A stretch of DNA of 51,604 nt, taken from assembly GCA_012960245.1 (NCBI GenBank), contig DUBO01000043.1, positions 23,908 to 75,511 of the forward strand. The letters are read 5' to 3'. The notes below the pieces were generated by a model, which was not told the DNA's origin, made no database searches, and saw only the letters and a list, made by a program, of their open reading frames with translations. This DNA comes from Candidatus Binatota bacterium. Lineage in GTDB: Bacteria; Desulfobacterota; Binatia; UBA1149. Made by a program: the position numbers and the translations under genes. Every line of letters starts with the position of its first letter. Within the stretch, counting starts at the first letter, position 1. Shown here piece by piece: positions 16,749 through 24,144 of this stretch.

Positions 16749-18143
16749 TCAGCGCAGCGCGTGCTTGTCTAGCCGGTAGCGCAGCGTGTCCCTGGACATC
16801 CCCAACAGCTTGGCGGCCTGCACCTGGTTGTTGTCTGCGTATCTCATCGCGCTGGTGAGCAGGTTGGCCTCGACGGTTTCCAGCGGAATCGGCCCCTGCG
16901 AGAAATCGACCTCAAAGTCGGCCGTTGCCACGGTGCCCGTGTTTTGCGTGCGAGTCCCGGCAGCCGGAAAAAATGCGAGATCCTGGACTTCGAGGTCACC
17001 GCCGTTGTGCATCACCAGGGCGCGCTCCAGGGTGTGGCTGAGCTCGCGAATGTTGCCCGGCCAGGGGTAGGCAAGCAGGGCCCGCATGGCGTCGGCACTT
17101 ATCTTTGGCGCGGCCACGCAGTAGTCGGCCGCGTGTTGGGCCAGGAAGTGTTGCGCCAGGATCTTGATGTCACCTTCGCGTTCCCTCAGTGCGGGGAGCT
17201 TGATGTTGACCACGTTGATGCGGTGAAAGAGATCCTCGAGGAAGTTGCCTTCGGCGACCTCTTTTTCCAGGTCCATGTGGCTTGCCGCCACTATGGTGCA
17301 GTTGATCTTGCGGTCGCGGGTGCTGCCCAGGCGACGCACGACCTTTTCGTCGATGATCTTGAGCAGCTTGGATTGCAGGGGGCGGGCCATGTGGCCGATC
17401 TCGTCGAGAAACAGCGTGCCGCCGTCCGAGGCTTCGACCAGGCCGGTCTTGGATGTATTGGCGTCGGTAAACGCGCCCTTCTCGTATCCCATGAGCTCGG
17501 CCTCGAGAAGGTTCTCTGGAATGGCCGTGCAGTTGACCTCGATGAAGGCCTGGTCGGCCCGTGGCGAGGCGTTGTGCACAGCCCGCGCCACCAGTCCCTT
17601 ACCTGTTCCCGTTTCACCCGCGAGCAACAGGGTGGGGCCTTCGCCGTCGGCCTTTTTCATGCCGGCGAGCCTGGTCACCAGCTGCCGTACCTGGTCGATG
17701 GCCGGCGACCGGCCGATGATGCCCCCCTGCTCGGGTACCGACAGGTCGCGTTCGCGGTAGTATTCGAGTTCCCGACGTACGCCGGCACCTTCCAGGCAGC
17801 GGTTTATGACGAGGGCGAGTTCGTGCAGGTCGACGGGCTTTCGCAGGTAGTCGGCCGCCCCGTCGCGCATTGCCTTCACGGCGTCTTCCACCGTGCCGTA
17901 GGCGGTCATCATGATCATGACCACATCCGGCCAGGACTCGTGCACCCTGGCCATCAGTTCCATGCCACTCATGCCCGGTAGCCTGTTGTCGGTAAACAAC
18001 AGGTCGGGGGGACCATCCGGGATCACCGCCAGGGCCTCTTCAGCCGTTTCGAACTCACGGGCCTGGTGGCCCAGCTTGACCAGGGCGCGGGCCAGCGTGC
18101 GCCGCAGCACCTCCTCGTCTTCAACCAGTATTATGTCAGCCAT
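16749..18143 (-). CDS. NtrC-family sigma-54-dependent response regulator
   Basis: 464 aa. Receiver domain 1-120 with phospho-acceptor Asp52 (FTDNRLPGMSG) and Lys in YLRKPVD; AAA+ domain about 140-375 with Walker A GETGTGKG, the sigma-54 contact loop and FLDEIG; C-terminal Fis-type helix-turn-helix (QAAKLLGMSRDTLRYRL). It activates sigma-54 RNA polymerase from upstream sites. The contact loop is GAFTDA, with Asp227 in place of the consensus Gly; this variant is known in some family members but is notable. It is convergent with the kinase gene (35-bp gap). Five sigma-54-type promoters lie within 12 kb, so it is the natural candidate activator. Confidence 0.95.
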   Translation of the reverse strand: MADIILVEDEEVLRRTLARALVKLGHQAREFETAEEALAVIPDGPPDLLFTDNRLPGMSGMELMARVHESWPDVVMIMMTAYGTVEDAVKAMRDGAADYLRKPVDLHELALVINRCLEGAGVRRELEYYRERDLSVPEQGGIIGRSPAIDQVRQLVTRLAGMKKADGEGPTLLLAGETGTGKGLVARAVHNASPRADQAFIEVNCTAIPENLLEAELMGYEKGAFTDANTSKTGLVEASDGGTLFLDEIGHMARPLQSKLLKIIDEKVVRRLGSTRDRKINCTIVAASHMDLEKEVAEGNFLEDLFHRINVVNIKLPALREREGDIKILAQHFLAQHAADYCVAAPKISADAMRALLAYPWPGNIRELSHTLERALVMHNGGDLEVQDLAFFPAAGTRTQNTGTVATADFEVDFSQGPIPLETVEANLLTSAMRYADNNQVQAAKLLGMSRDTLRYRLDKHALR

Positions 18144-18249
18144 TGTCTAGTCAGCTCCTCTGCCTGCCGGTCAGCGGCCAGCAGTCAGCAGTCAGCAGGC
18201 TCGCCAGCTTCGAGCGCCCCCCCCGTGTGGGGCCCGGCTGAACCCACAT

Positions 18250-18257
18250 TGGGGCAA
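18250..18257 (+). promoter_or_regulatory. TGGGGCAA motif, putative activator site (3 of 4)
   Basis: The context is catTGGGGCAAatc, 61 bp upstream of the -24 GG at 18311, in the gap between the response-regulator gene and the secreted-protein pair. It matches the site at 12445 over TGGGGCAAAT. Confidence 0.45.
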
Positions 18258-18308
18258 ATCACTCACTCCAGTGTAGCCAAAAAGCGCCATAAATAAAGGC
18301 TCTACTAC

Positions 18309-18325
18309 TTGGCACAGCAACTGCA
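18309..18325 (+). promoter_or_regulatory. Sigma-54-type promoter for the 18529 operon
   Basis: TTGGCACA-GCAA-CTGCA, 11 of 13 consensus positions, GG (18311-18312) and GC (18323-18324) 10 bases apart. The predicted start is near 18336, leaving a leader of about 190 nt. Two dyads lie in that leader: CCTGCC-AGT-GGCAGG (18386-18400) and GGGAAAA-A-TTTTCCC (18430-18444). Confidence 0.55.
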
Positions 18326-18528
18326 TGCAAGTTCCGTGAACGGACAGGCCCGCTGCGGTTTTTCCAATACCAGCAAGGCTTAGAGCCTGCCAGTGGCAGG
18401 TTCTGCCGGGCTTCAGTTGGGATCGCGGAGGGAAAAATTTTCCCCGGATGGGGGGCCATGAAGGTTGAGGTGTGCTTTTGCCGTTGACTATCATGCTTTC
18501 TGGATGGAGTGTTGAATCGGAGTAGAAC

Positions 18529-19041
18529 TTGAGATTCTCTATTAAAACCCGTGCTAGTTGGCGCTTGCTGGCCGCAGTTATACTGCTGGCGGCCTGCCCC
18601 TGCGCGCAAGCAGGCCTCACCGACCCCAACCTTGCCATAGGCCGGGTTACGGCCACGCCGTCGGGCTCGGGCTCGGTGGTCGACGTTGTGGGCAACTGGG
18701 AGTTTGACGCGCTCATGCAGGTGGAGTTTCCGCTGACGCTGGTAGCGAGCCAGGGCGAAAACTTCGTGCGGATACCTGTTGACGGCCAGGGAGCGGACAG
18801 CGGCAGCCTGCCAGCACTGGTAGACGGGCTCGACCCCTTGGAGATCGAGGCGCTCGAAGCCGCGGCTTTGCCGGCGGCCGAAGCGTCGCTGCTGCGCGTG
18901 GAGCCGCATCGCATCACGGTGGCGCTGCCGGCACTCATCGGTGACGGCCTGGTGTCGATAGAAATTTACGTGGTCGTACCCGACCATGGTGGATTTGTGA
19001 GCAACCGCGTGTCGGTTGAAGTTGCGGGGATAGATCCGTGA
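18529..19041 (+). CDS. Secreted protein (possible lipoprotein), unknown function
   Basis: 170 aa from TTG 18529, supported by GGAG six bases upstream. The signal peptide (SWRLLAAVILLAACPCAQAG) has two possible cleavage modes: a lipobox LAAC giving a lipoprotein at Cys23, or signal peptidase I after AQA. The mature part is beta-rich (NLAIGRVTATPSGSGSV, SVEVAGIDP) and negatively charged, with no known domain that I recognise. Its stop overlaps the next start (GTGA), so the two proteins are probably made together and may work as a pair. Transcription is probably from the sigma-54-type promoter at 18309. Confidence 0.85.
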   Translation: MRFSIKTRASWRLLAAVILLAACPCAQAGLTDPNLAIGRVTATPSGSGSVVDVVGNWEFDALMQVEFPLTLVASQGENFVRIPVDGQGADSGSLPALVDGLDPLEIEALEAAALPAAEASLLRVEPHRITVALPALIGDGLVSIEIYVVVPDHGGFVSNRVSVEVAGIDP

Positions 19042-21062
19042 GGCGTGTTTTACCCAGGCTGCTTGTAGCTTCGACTGCCGTCCTCTTGCTGGGCTCCCCG
19101 GTGGCGGGCCAGGTTTTCAACGGCGACCCGGTAGATCCGGCCACGGGCCTGGCCTATCCCATGCTGCCCGGCCTCGAGCTGGCGCTGCCCGGACCCGACC
19201 TGCGCTGGAACACCGGCGACGAAAGCATCGATACTTCAATCACGGGCGACGTTGACCTCGTGATACGCGTGGGTACGGTGAACTCCGCTGTTATTCCCGC
19301 GCCGTCTTCGCCGCTGCAACAGGTGTCGGCCGGTGGCCTGGGGGCCGACGGCGGGCAGTTGCTGCCTTTCACAGTGATGGCGAGCGACGGTTCGCTGCCC
19401 GGTAACGTTGCCAGCTCCTCGGAGCTCGACTCCCGCGGCGTGGCCGTGTTTGCCTTTGCTGACCTCGACGGCGACGGGTTCATCGGACCCACCGACTCCG
19501 ACGGCTCGGCCGACAATGCGCTCGAGCTGCAGGAAGCCTGGGCCTACGCGGCGCAGCAGACCGGCTTGCTGGTCGCCGGTCGCAGCCAGGGTACCATCGG
19601 CCTGCAGCTGGGAGCTCCGGCCAGCATGGGCGGCCTCACGGTGGCTCTTTGTGCCGGCGCCTACACGGGCGTAGACGGCAACAGTCTTTTCATTGACGGC
19701 ACGCCCTTGTTTACCGCCTGGCCGTTCTACCCGCCGCTTGATCCGGCCAGGGTGGTGGGCAACGGAAACGCTCCGCCGCCCGACCCGCTGCTGCCCTCGC
19801 ACGTAAAGTTTGAACCCGGACACAACTGGCTTCCCCCTCCCGGCCATCCGCTGGTGGGTACTCCCTTTGCTTTGCCGCTCGACGGTAGCTCGGTGTCGAT
19901 AGACCGGGCCGTGGTCTTTAGCGGAGAAGCAGTAGGAGCCGCCTTGTTCGTGGAGGTCGACCCGACTGCTTTCATGCCGGGTGCTCGCAACAGGCTCAGG
20001 CCGGCACCGTCGATAGACGGAAGCGGCAGGGTCCTGGTTCTGCCGGTTGAAACGACGAGGCTGGCCGTCGACGGGGCTGTCAGCCGACGGACTTACAGGC
20101 TGCTACCGGTTGACTCGCTGGGCAACGTGGCTGACCCGCCCGTTACAGGATTGTGGCTTACGCTCAGAGCCAGCGGCGCCGTTGCTGTGCATTCGCCCGA
20201 TGCCGACGGCGACCGCTTCCACGAGAGCCTGGTGCTGGTGAGCGCGGCTGGACTGCAGGTGACTCTCGACGACGTGGGCCTCGACGGTACCGGGCGAATT
20301 GAAGTAGTGCAGGGCACTTCGGGCGCACAGCGGTTACTGGCGGTAGCCGGTGCGCTGGCCACAGACAGCGACGGCGATGGCGTTGGTGACGATGGCAGCG
20401 GCAGCGGCGTGGAAGGCGACTTTTTCTGCAACGAAGAGCTCGTCAGTCTCGGCGCGCCCTGCGATGATAACTGTCCCTTTACCATCAACCCTTCCCAGTT
20501 TGACGACGATGGCGACGGCGTGGGCGACTGTTGCGACGGATCATGCGTCATAGACCCGGCCGGCGACGGCTGTTCGGAGTGCGCGCCCGCGTCCCCGGAT
20601 TTCGCCCCGTCGAGGTCGTTCTCGCGCGCGGTCTTGAAGCTTCGCAATCCGCCGAACGGCCAACCCCAGAGAGTTCGTTTGCGCGCGCTGTTTACGACCA
20701 GGACCGGTGGCTCGCTGGCTCCCGACGCAGAACTGCTGACGATACTGTTGGAGAAGGACCAGGTGGAGCTATACCGCGGCGTGCTCGATTCGCAGATGGA
20801 GCCTGGCGCCGGCATGACCCCGGGCTACTCGTATCGCGACAAGGCTGGCCTGGTCGATGGGCTGCGCAGGGTTCGCTTGAAGAACAGCTCCTTGTCGCGC
20901 TGGCGTGTAGCTTTAAAGGCCCGCGGCCTGGGGCTGCTGGCCAACCCCGGCCAGGGTACCGTGCGGCTGTCGCTGGATATAGGCGACGACGCCTTCTCTC
21001 TGGTCTTTGACTGCCAGTCGGGTGGTGTGACCACCCGCTGCCGTTATCGCGGCGCTAGCTGA
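19038..21062 (+). CDS. Large secreted protein with thrombospondin type-3-like calcium repeats
   Basis: 674 aa, GTG start overlapping the upstream stop. An N-terminal signal peptide (LLVASTAVLLLGSPVAG) leads to a beta-rich region. Asp-rich loops of the thrombospondin-3/EF-like type are present: DLDGDGFIGPTDSDGSADN near 145, then DSDGDGVGDDGSGSG and FDDDGDGVGD near 445-495, with cysteines (CDDNCP, CCDGSC) bracketing them. These loops normally bind calcium in extracellular proteins. The C-terminal 150 residues form a separate beta-rich domain (RLRALFTTRTGGSL). A surface or extracellular structural role is inferred; no enzyme motif is visible. Confidence 0.9.
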   Translation: MRRVLPRLLVASTAVLLLGSPVAGQVFNGDPVDPATGLAYPMLPGLELALPGPDLRWNTGDESIDTSITGDVDLVIRVGTVNSAVIPAPSSPLQQVSAGGLGADGGQLLPFTVMASDGSLPGNVASSSELDSRGVAVFAFADLDGDGFIGPTDSDGSADNALELQEAWAYAAQQTGLLVAGRSQGTIGLQLGAPASMGGLTVALCAGAYTGVDGNSLFIDGTPLFTAWPFYPPLDPARVVGNGNAPPPDPLLPSHVKFEPGHNWLPPPGHPLVGTPFALPLDGSSVSIDRAVVFSGEAVGAALFVEVDPTAFMPGARNRLRPAPSIDGSGRVLVLPVETTRLAVDGAVSRRTYRLLPVDSLGNVADPPVTGLWLTLRASGAVAVHSPDADGDRFHESLVLVSAAGLQVTLDDVGLDGTGRIEVVQGTSGAQRLLAVAGALATDSDGDGVGDDGSGSGVEGDFFCNEELVSLGAPCDDNCPFTINPSQFDDDGDGVGDCCDGSCVIDPAGDGCSECAPASPDFAPSRSFSRAVLKLRNPPNGQPQRVRLRALFTTRTGGSLAPDAELLTILLEKDQVELYRGVLDSQMEPGAGMTPGYSYRDKAGLVDGLRRVRLKNSSLSRWRVALKARGLGLLANPGQGTVRLSLDIGDDAFSLVFDCQSGGVTTRCRYRGAS

Positions 21063-21081
21063 GCGGCGGTCTATTTCTTTT

Positions 21082-21120
21082 AGGGCTATCGCCCTGCTCG
21101 TCCGCAATCCCTCTGCGGAC
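21082..21120 (+). terminator. Weak terminator-like hairpins after the 19038 gene
   Basis: AGGGC-TATC-GCCCT (21082-21095) and GTCCGCA-N7-TGCGGAC (21100-21120) lie 20-60 bp after the stop codon. Only a pyrimidine-rich tail follows, not a T-run, so termination is possible but not assured. Confidence 0.3.
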
Positions 21121-21235
21121 TGTCTCTCCTCTGCCAAACCCGCCTGATGGTCTTATCCAGGCGTGCCTTTGAGGGCCCTGTTTCTACTTACCCCTTGCCC
21201 CGGCAGGGGGGGGGGAAGCCCCATCTGCGGGGGAG

Positions 21236-21243
21236 TTGCCCCA
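21236..21243 (-). promoter_or_regulatory. TGGGGCAA motif, putative activator site (4 of 4, reversed)
   Basis: On the plus strand it reads agTTGCCCCAct, 64 bp upstream of the -24 GG at 21307. A near-copy (TTGCCCCG) occurs about 41 bp further upstream. Orientation is opposite to the other three copies, which is acceptable if the site is bound by a dimer. Confidence 0.4.
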
Positions 21244-21304
21244 CTTTGCCACCTCTGATGGGGGGTAGGGGCGCTGGTTTTTCCCTAAAATCGGGTTTCC
21301 GCCG

Positions 21305-21321
21305 TTGGTATGCCGATTGCT
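21305..21321 (+). promoter_or_regulatory. Sigma-54-type promoter for the beta-helix gene
   Basis: TTGGTATG-CCGA-TTGCT, 11 of 13 consensus positions with GG (21307-21308) and GC (21319-21320) 10 bases apart. It resembles the promoter at 12543 (TTGGCATG-ATGG-TTGCT). The predicted start is near 21332, with a 60-nt leader to the ATG at 21392. Confidence 0.55.
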
Positions 21322-21391
21322 TATAGGGAGGCACCCCCTGGGCGTTTTTGGGGATAAATAAGCCCCTGGGAACATAAAGGAGGAACGGAAA

Positions 21392-22600
21392 ATGATTACA
21401 AGAATAACTGCAATAGCAGGGATGGTAGCGATGCTGCTTCCCTCGGTAGTGGTAGCTGCCGTGTTGAACGTGCCTGGGGAATTCTCACGCATAGACGACG
21501 CGGTTGATGCTGCTTCTGCTGGTGACACGATCGTCGTCGCACCGGGTACGTACACCCGGCGCGTACGCGTTCGCAGGGTCGATAACCTGACCATCGACGG
21601 TGGCGGGGCTGCCATCATGCAGGTTGACTCTGATGACGACGCATTTCGGGTGCGTGAGTCTGACAACGTCACCATCAACGGTTTCATCATCAACGGTGGC
21701 GAGCGCGGCGTGAGGGCAAAACGCTCTTCGGGCCTTACCGTGACCAATAACGAAATGAACAACGTTGAGGAAGGCGTGCGACTGCGCGAGTGCTCTGGCG
21801 CCAGCGTTGTGGGCAACACCGTTAACGGCACCAGCAGGGGCCGTGGTATACGGATCGATAGGTCCGACGACGTAACTGTCGACGGCAACGCGATCTCAGG
21901 TGCGGCGCGTGAAGGCTTGAGGGCCAAGCGGGCCAACGGTCTCTGGATCACCAGCGGTAGCTTTGACGGTAACCGCGGTGGCGTGAGACTGACCCGTGTG
22001 GGCGCTGGCAGCAGTGGCTCCCAGCTGACCGGGGTAACGGCCAACGGCAACACGCGTACCGGTATCAGGGTCAAGGGCGATGCTGGCACCTCGGTGTCCG
22101 GTAACACGGCTAACGACAACGGTCGTTACGGCCTGCGCCTTGAAGGATCCTCGTTCTCGCTGGAAGCTGCCCAGGCAGACAACACTGCCAGCGGTAACTG
22201 CAGCGGTGACTTCCGCGTCAACAACCAGACCGTGGGTGGTGGCTGTGGTGACTCGACATCGACGAGTTCCACCAGCAGCACGAGTATGCCCGGAAGCTCG
22301 ACCACGAGTATGCCCGGAAGCTCGACCACGAGTATGCCCGGAAGCTCGACCACGACCATGCCTGGCACGTCGACCACGAGTATGCCCGGAAGCTCGACCA
22401 CGACCATGCCTGGCACGTCGACCACGAGTATGCCCGGAAGCTCGACCACGACCATGCCTGGCACGTCGACCACGAGTATGCCCGGTGCCTCGACAACCAC
22501 GGTGATCGCGCCGACAACCACGGTGATCGCACCGACCACCACGGTGATCACTCCGACCACCACGGTGATCGCACCGACCACGACGGTTCCCGCGACCTGA
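21392..22600 (+). CDS. Secreted right-handed beta-helix protein with Ser/Thr repeat tail
   Basis: 402 aa with AAAGGAGG upstream. A signal peptide (ITAIAGMVAMLLPSVVVAA) precedes a pectin-lyase-like beta-helix of the NosD/PbH1 kind (residues about 25-290): stacked turns such as DNLTIDGGGAAIM, DNVTINGFIINGG, SGLTVTNNEMNN, DDVTVDGNAISG. Residues about 298-370 are nine 8-residue units (SMPGSSTT / TMPGTSTT), then four 7-residue TTVIAPT units, an extended, probably glycosylated or wall-spanning stalk. The DNA of the tail is itself tandemly repeated. A surface or extracellular role with carbohydrate contact is inferred. A sigma-54-type promoter precedes it and a strong terminator follows. Confidence 0.92.
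   Translation: MITRITAIAGMVAMLLPSVVVAAVLNVPGEFSRIDDAVDAASAGDTIVVAPGTYTRRVRVRRVDNLTIDGGGAAIMQVDSDDDAFRVRESDNVTINGFIINGGERGVRAKRSSGLTVTNNEMNNVEEGVRLRECSGASVVGNTVNGTSRGRGIRIDRSDDVTVDGNAISGAAREGLRAKRANGLWITSGSFDGNRGGVRLTRVGAGSSGSQLTGVTANGNTRTGIRVKGDAGTSVSGNTANDNGRYGLRLEGSSFSLEAAQADNTASGNCSGDFRVNNQTVGGGCGDSTSTSSTSSTSMPGSSTTSMPGSSTTSMPGSSTTTMPGTSTTSMPGSSTTTMPGTSTTSMPGSSTTTMPGTSTTSMPGASTTTVIAPTTTVIAPTTTVITPTTTVIAPTTTVPAT
22283..22579 (+). repeat. In-frame tandem repeats: 24-bp x9 then 21-bp x4
   Basis: Units of 24 bp begin at 22283 and recur to 22498, alternating between AGTATGCCCGGAAGC... and ACCATGCCTGGCACG... versions. Four 21-bp units (ACCACGGTGATCGC...) follow from 22496 to 22579. The alternation of two variants suggests expansion by duplicating 48-bp pairs. 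This is protein-coding sequence, not a CRISPR array. Confidence 0.95.
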
Positions 22601-22666
22601 CAGGTTAACAATCCGTACCTCGGCTGGGGGCTGACTATAGCCACCCGCCTGCTGGCAGGGATGGAG

Positions 22667-22694
22667 CCCGGGATCGAAAGATCCCGGGTTTTTT
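22667..22694 (+). terminator. Intrinsic terminator after the beta-helix gene
   Basis: The nine-base stem CCCGGGATC (22667-22675) with its complement (22680-22688) is closed by a GAAA tetraloop and followed by T6. It is the cleanest terminator for a protein gene in the window, 67 bp after the stop codon. Confidence 0.92.
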
Positions 22695-22729
22695 CTGTTT
22701 GGGGCTGGTCGAAAGCCGACCGCGGGGGC

Positions 22730-23005
22730 CTATTCGCAGCTCTCGCGTGTGGTAGGACTGCGCTGGCAGGCCATGCTGTCGCGCATGCCCGCCGACACGA
22801 AGGCGCAGGCGTTCATGATTGCCGCCTGCCGAGCCTCGGCCACGGTGCTTGCCGCTACCGTGCGGCACTTGTCTCGGCCCTTGTAGCTCACGCAGACCTC
22901 GCAGCTGTGTTCCGACATCTGTACCGTGCCGTAAACCAGCACTACGGCGAGACCGCCGAACAACAACAGCCCCGCCAGGCCCGCGCGTGGAATCTTTATG
23001 GCCAT
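22730..23005 (-). CDS. Small single-pass membrane protein with cysteines
   Basis: 91 aa. A basic N-terminus (MAIKIPRAG) and one membrane helix (LAGLLLFGGLAVVLVYGTV) are followed by a soluble part containing CEVC, KCRTV, NACAF, ACQR and SCE. The charge pattern suggests the soluble part is outside the cytoplasm, where the cysteines could form disulfides. The alanine-rich helix TVAEARQAAIMNACAF is a plausible conserved core. I do not recognise the family. The start codon lacks a strong ribosome site. Confidence 0.7.
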   Translation of the reverse strand: MAIKIPRAGLAGLLLFGGLAVVLVYGTVQMSEHSCEVCVSYKGRDKCRTVAASTVAEARQAAIMNACAFVSAGMRDSMACQRSPTTRESCE

Positions 23006-23091
23006 CGGGGAGCAAGTTAGCAGTCGTCGCCTTGAGCGGCAACGCGCGGGCGGGTCTTGGACGGGGGACGCGGCGAGTCTATAAAGCCCGT

Positions 23092-23748
23092 GTGAGCGAC
23101 GAATCCGGATCGATGGCGCAGGCCGAACGCCTGCTACGCGGACTCAACGAAACGGGCGCCGCGCCTCTCGAGCTGGTCGAGAAGCTGGCCGAGCTCGCCC
23201 GCGGTGGCGCCGAGGCGGCGCTGCTGGGGGCGTTGCAGTCGAGCGAGGGCGATCGCAGGCTTGCCGCAGCCCTGGCGCTGGCCCGCGCGGGCCTGGTTGG
23301 TGCGGCTAAATCCGGCACTGTATCTGCCGGCACTGTATCGACCGGGGCAGTATCGACCGGGGAGCAGGTGCAGCGGGCCTTGCTCGCGGGCCTTGCCGAC
23401 ACCCGCAGCGACAGGCGCTGGGCCGCTACCGTGGAGCTGGCTGGCCTGCTGGTCTCGGCGCCAGCCGCCTTGCAGCTGCTCAGTGTTCTTTCGCGGGAGG
23501 GGAACCCCCTGCAAAGGCGAATGGCGTTTTACTGCATGGCCCGCGCCAGGGCGGGTGAAGAAACGGTTTTGCTCGACGGGCTGGCCGACGAGGAATCGCT
23601 CGTGGTGCTGGCGGCTCTTTCGGCCCTGGGGCGGCTGGCCGGCATCTCGGACGCTGCACTGGCGTCGGTCGAGCGCCTGGCCGATGACCACTGCGATTCA
23701 GCGGTCAGGAGAGCGGCGTCGGAGTACGCCCGGAGGTTGAAGAGATGA
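23092..23748 (+). CDS. HEAT-repeat-like helical protein
   Basis: About 218 aa from GTG 23092; ATG 23113 is an alternative, and the frame open upstream to 22819 looks non-coding. The sequence is a series of Ala/Leu-rich helix pairs (AALLGALQSSEGDRRLAAALALARAG, LLDGLADEESLVVLAALSALGRLAG) typical of HEAT repeats, which serve as protein-binding scaffolds. A linker of four 5-residue units (SGTVS/AGTVS/TGAVS, DNA 23311-23361) looks like a recent expansion. The next gene starts at ATGA over its stop codon, so the two are co-translated. Specific function unknown. Confidence 0.85.
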   Translation: MSDESGSMAQAERLLRGLNETGAAPLELVEKLAELARGGAEAALLGALQSSEGDRRLAAALALARAGLVGAAKSGTVSAGTVSTGAVSTGEQVQRALLAGLADTRSDRRWAATVELAGLLVSAPAALQLLSVLSREGNPLQRRMAFYCMARARAGEETVLLDGLADEESLVVLAALSALGRLAGISDAALASVERLADDHCDSAVRRAASEYARRLKR

Positions 23749-24095
23749 CAAGCAGCAACAGCAACACCGAAGAACTGGCAGCGGCTCACTGCTCGCCCTG
23801 CGCCGAGGGGTCACCGGCCATGGACGCGGGCGATGCCGCCGAGCTGCTCGAGGCGCTGGATGGCTGGAGTATACAAGACGGGCACCACCTGCAGCGCAGC
23901 TGGGAGTTCAAGAATTTCGTAACAGCCCTGGACTTCGTCAACCGGGTGGGCGAGGTCGCCGAAGCCGAGCAGCATCACCCGGACATCACGCTCGCCTGGG
24001 GAAAAGTGGAGGTCTGCGTGCACACCCACACCGTGGGCGGCTTGAGCCGCAACGACTTCATACTTGCTGCCCGCATCGACCAACTGCGGCGCTGA
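23745..24095 (+). CDS. phhB: Pterin-4a-carbinolamine dehydratase
   Basis: 116 aa. Family core: GWSIQDGHHLQRSWEFKNF, AEAEQHHPDITLAWGKVEV, THTVGGLSRNDFILAARID. The HHPD motif and the late TH...GLS.NDF segment carry the active-site residues of the PhhB/DCoH family, which dehydrates 4a-hydroxytetrahydropterin for recycling of the cofactor of aromatic amino-acid hydroxylases; related proteins also serve in molybdopterin-linked roles. An N-terminal extension of about 25 residues (SNSNTEELAAAHCSPC) is unusual. It overlaps the HEAT-protein gene by 4 nt. Confidence 0.94.
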   Translation: MTSSNSNTEELAAAHCSPCAEGSPAMDAGDAAELLEALDGWSIQDGHHLQRSWEFKNFVTALDFVNRVGEVAEAEQHHPDITLAWGKVEVCVHTHTVGGLSRNDFILAARIDQLRR

Positions 24096-24125
24096 GTCTA
24101 CCGGCTACCGAGTCTACCGGCTGCC
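24094..24125 (+). repeat. 16-bp tandem duplication
   Basis: GAGTCTACCGGCTACC and a copy with one change (24110-24125) begin within the stop codon of the pterin dehydratase gene and fill most of the spacer before the convergent hydrolase gene. It has the same character as the duplication at 4046. Confidence 0.85.
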
Positions 24126-24144
24126 GAGCGGCCGTCGGCGCGTT

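Noticed and set aside
13199-17981. Long open frames opposite lnt, the kinase and the response regulator (13199-14101, 15259-16131, 16944-17981)
   Set aside because: The opposite strands carry unmistakable catalytic motifs; these frames show none.
21323-21391. Possible cyclic-di-GMP (GEMM) riboswitch in the beta-helix leader
   Set aside because: G-rich pairing segments are present but the conserved GEMM core sequences are not.
22283-22579. CRISPR-like repeat array
   Set aside because: There are no unique spacers; units of 24 and 21 bp are contiguous and in frame, coding for a repeat tail.
22652-22667. Additional sigma-54 site (TGGCAGGGATGGAGC)
   Set aside because: The spacing fits, but the -24 and -12 blocks match poorly and it lies inside the terminator region of the beta-helix gene.
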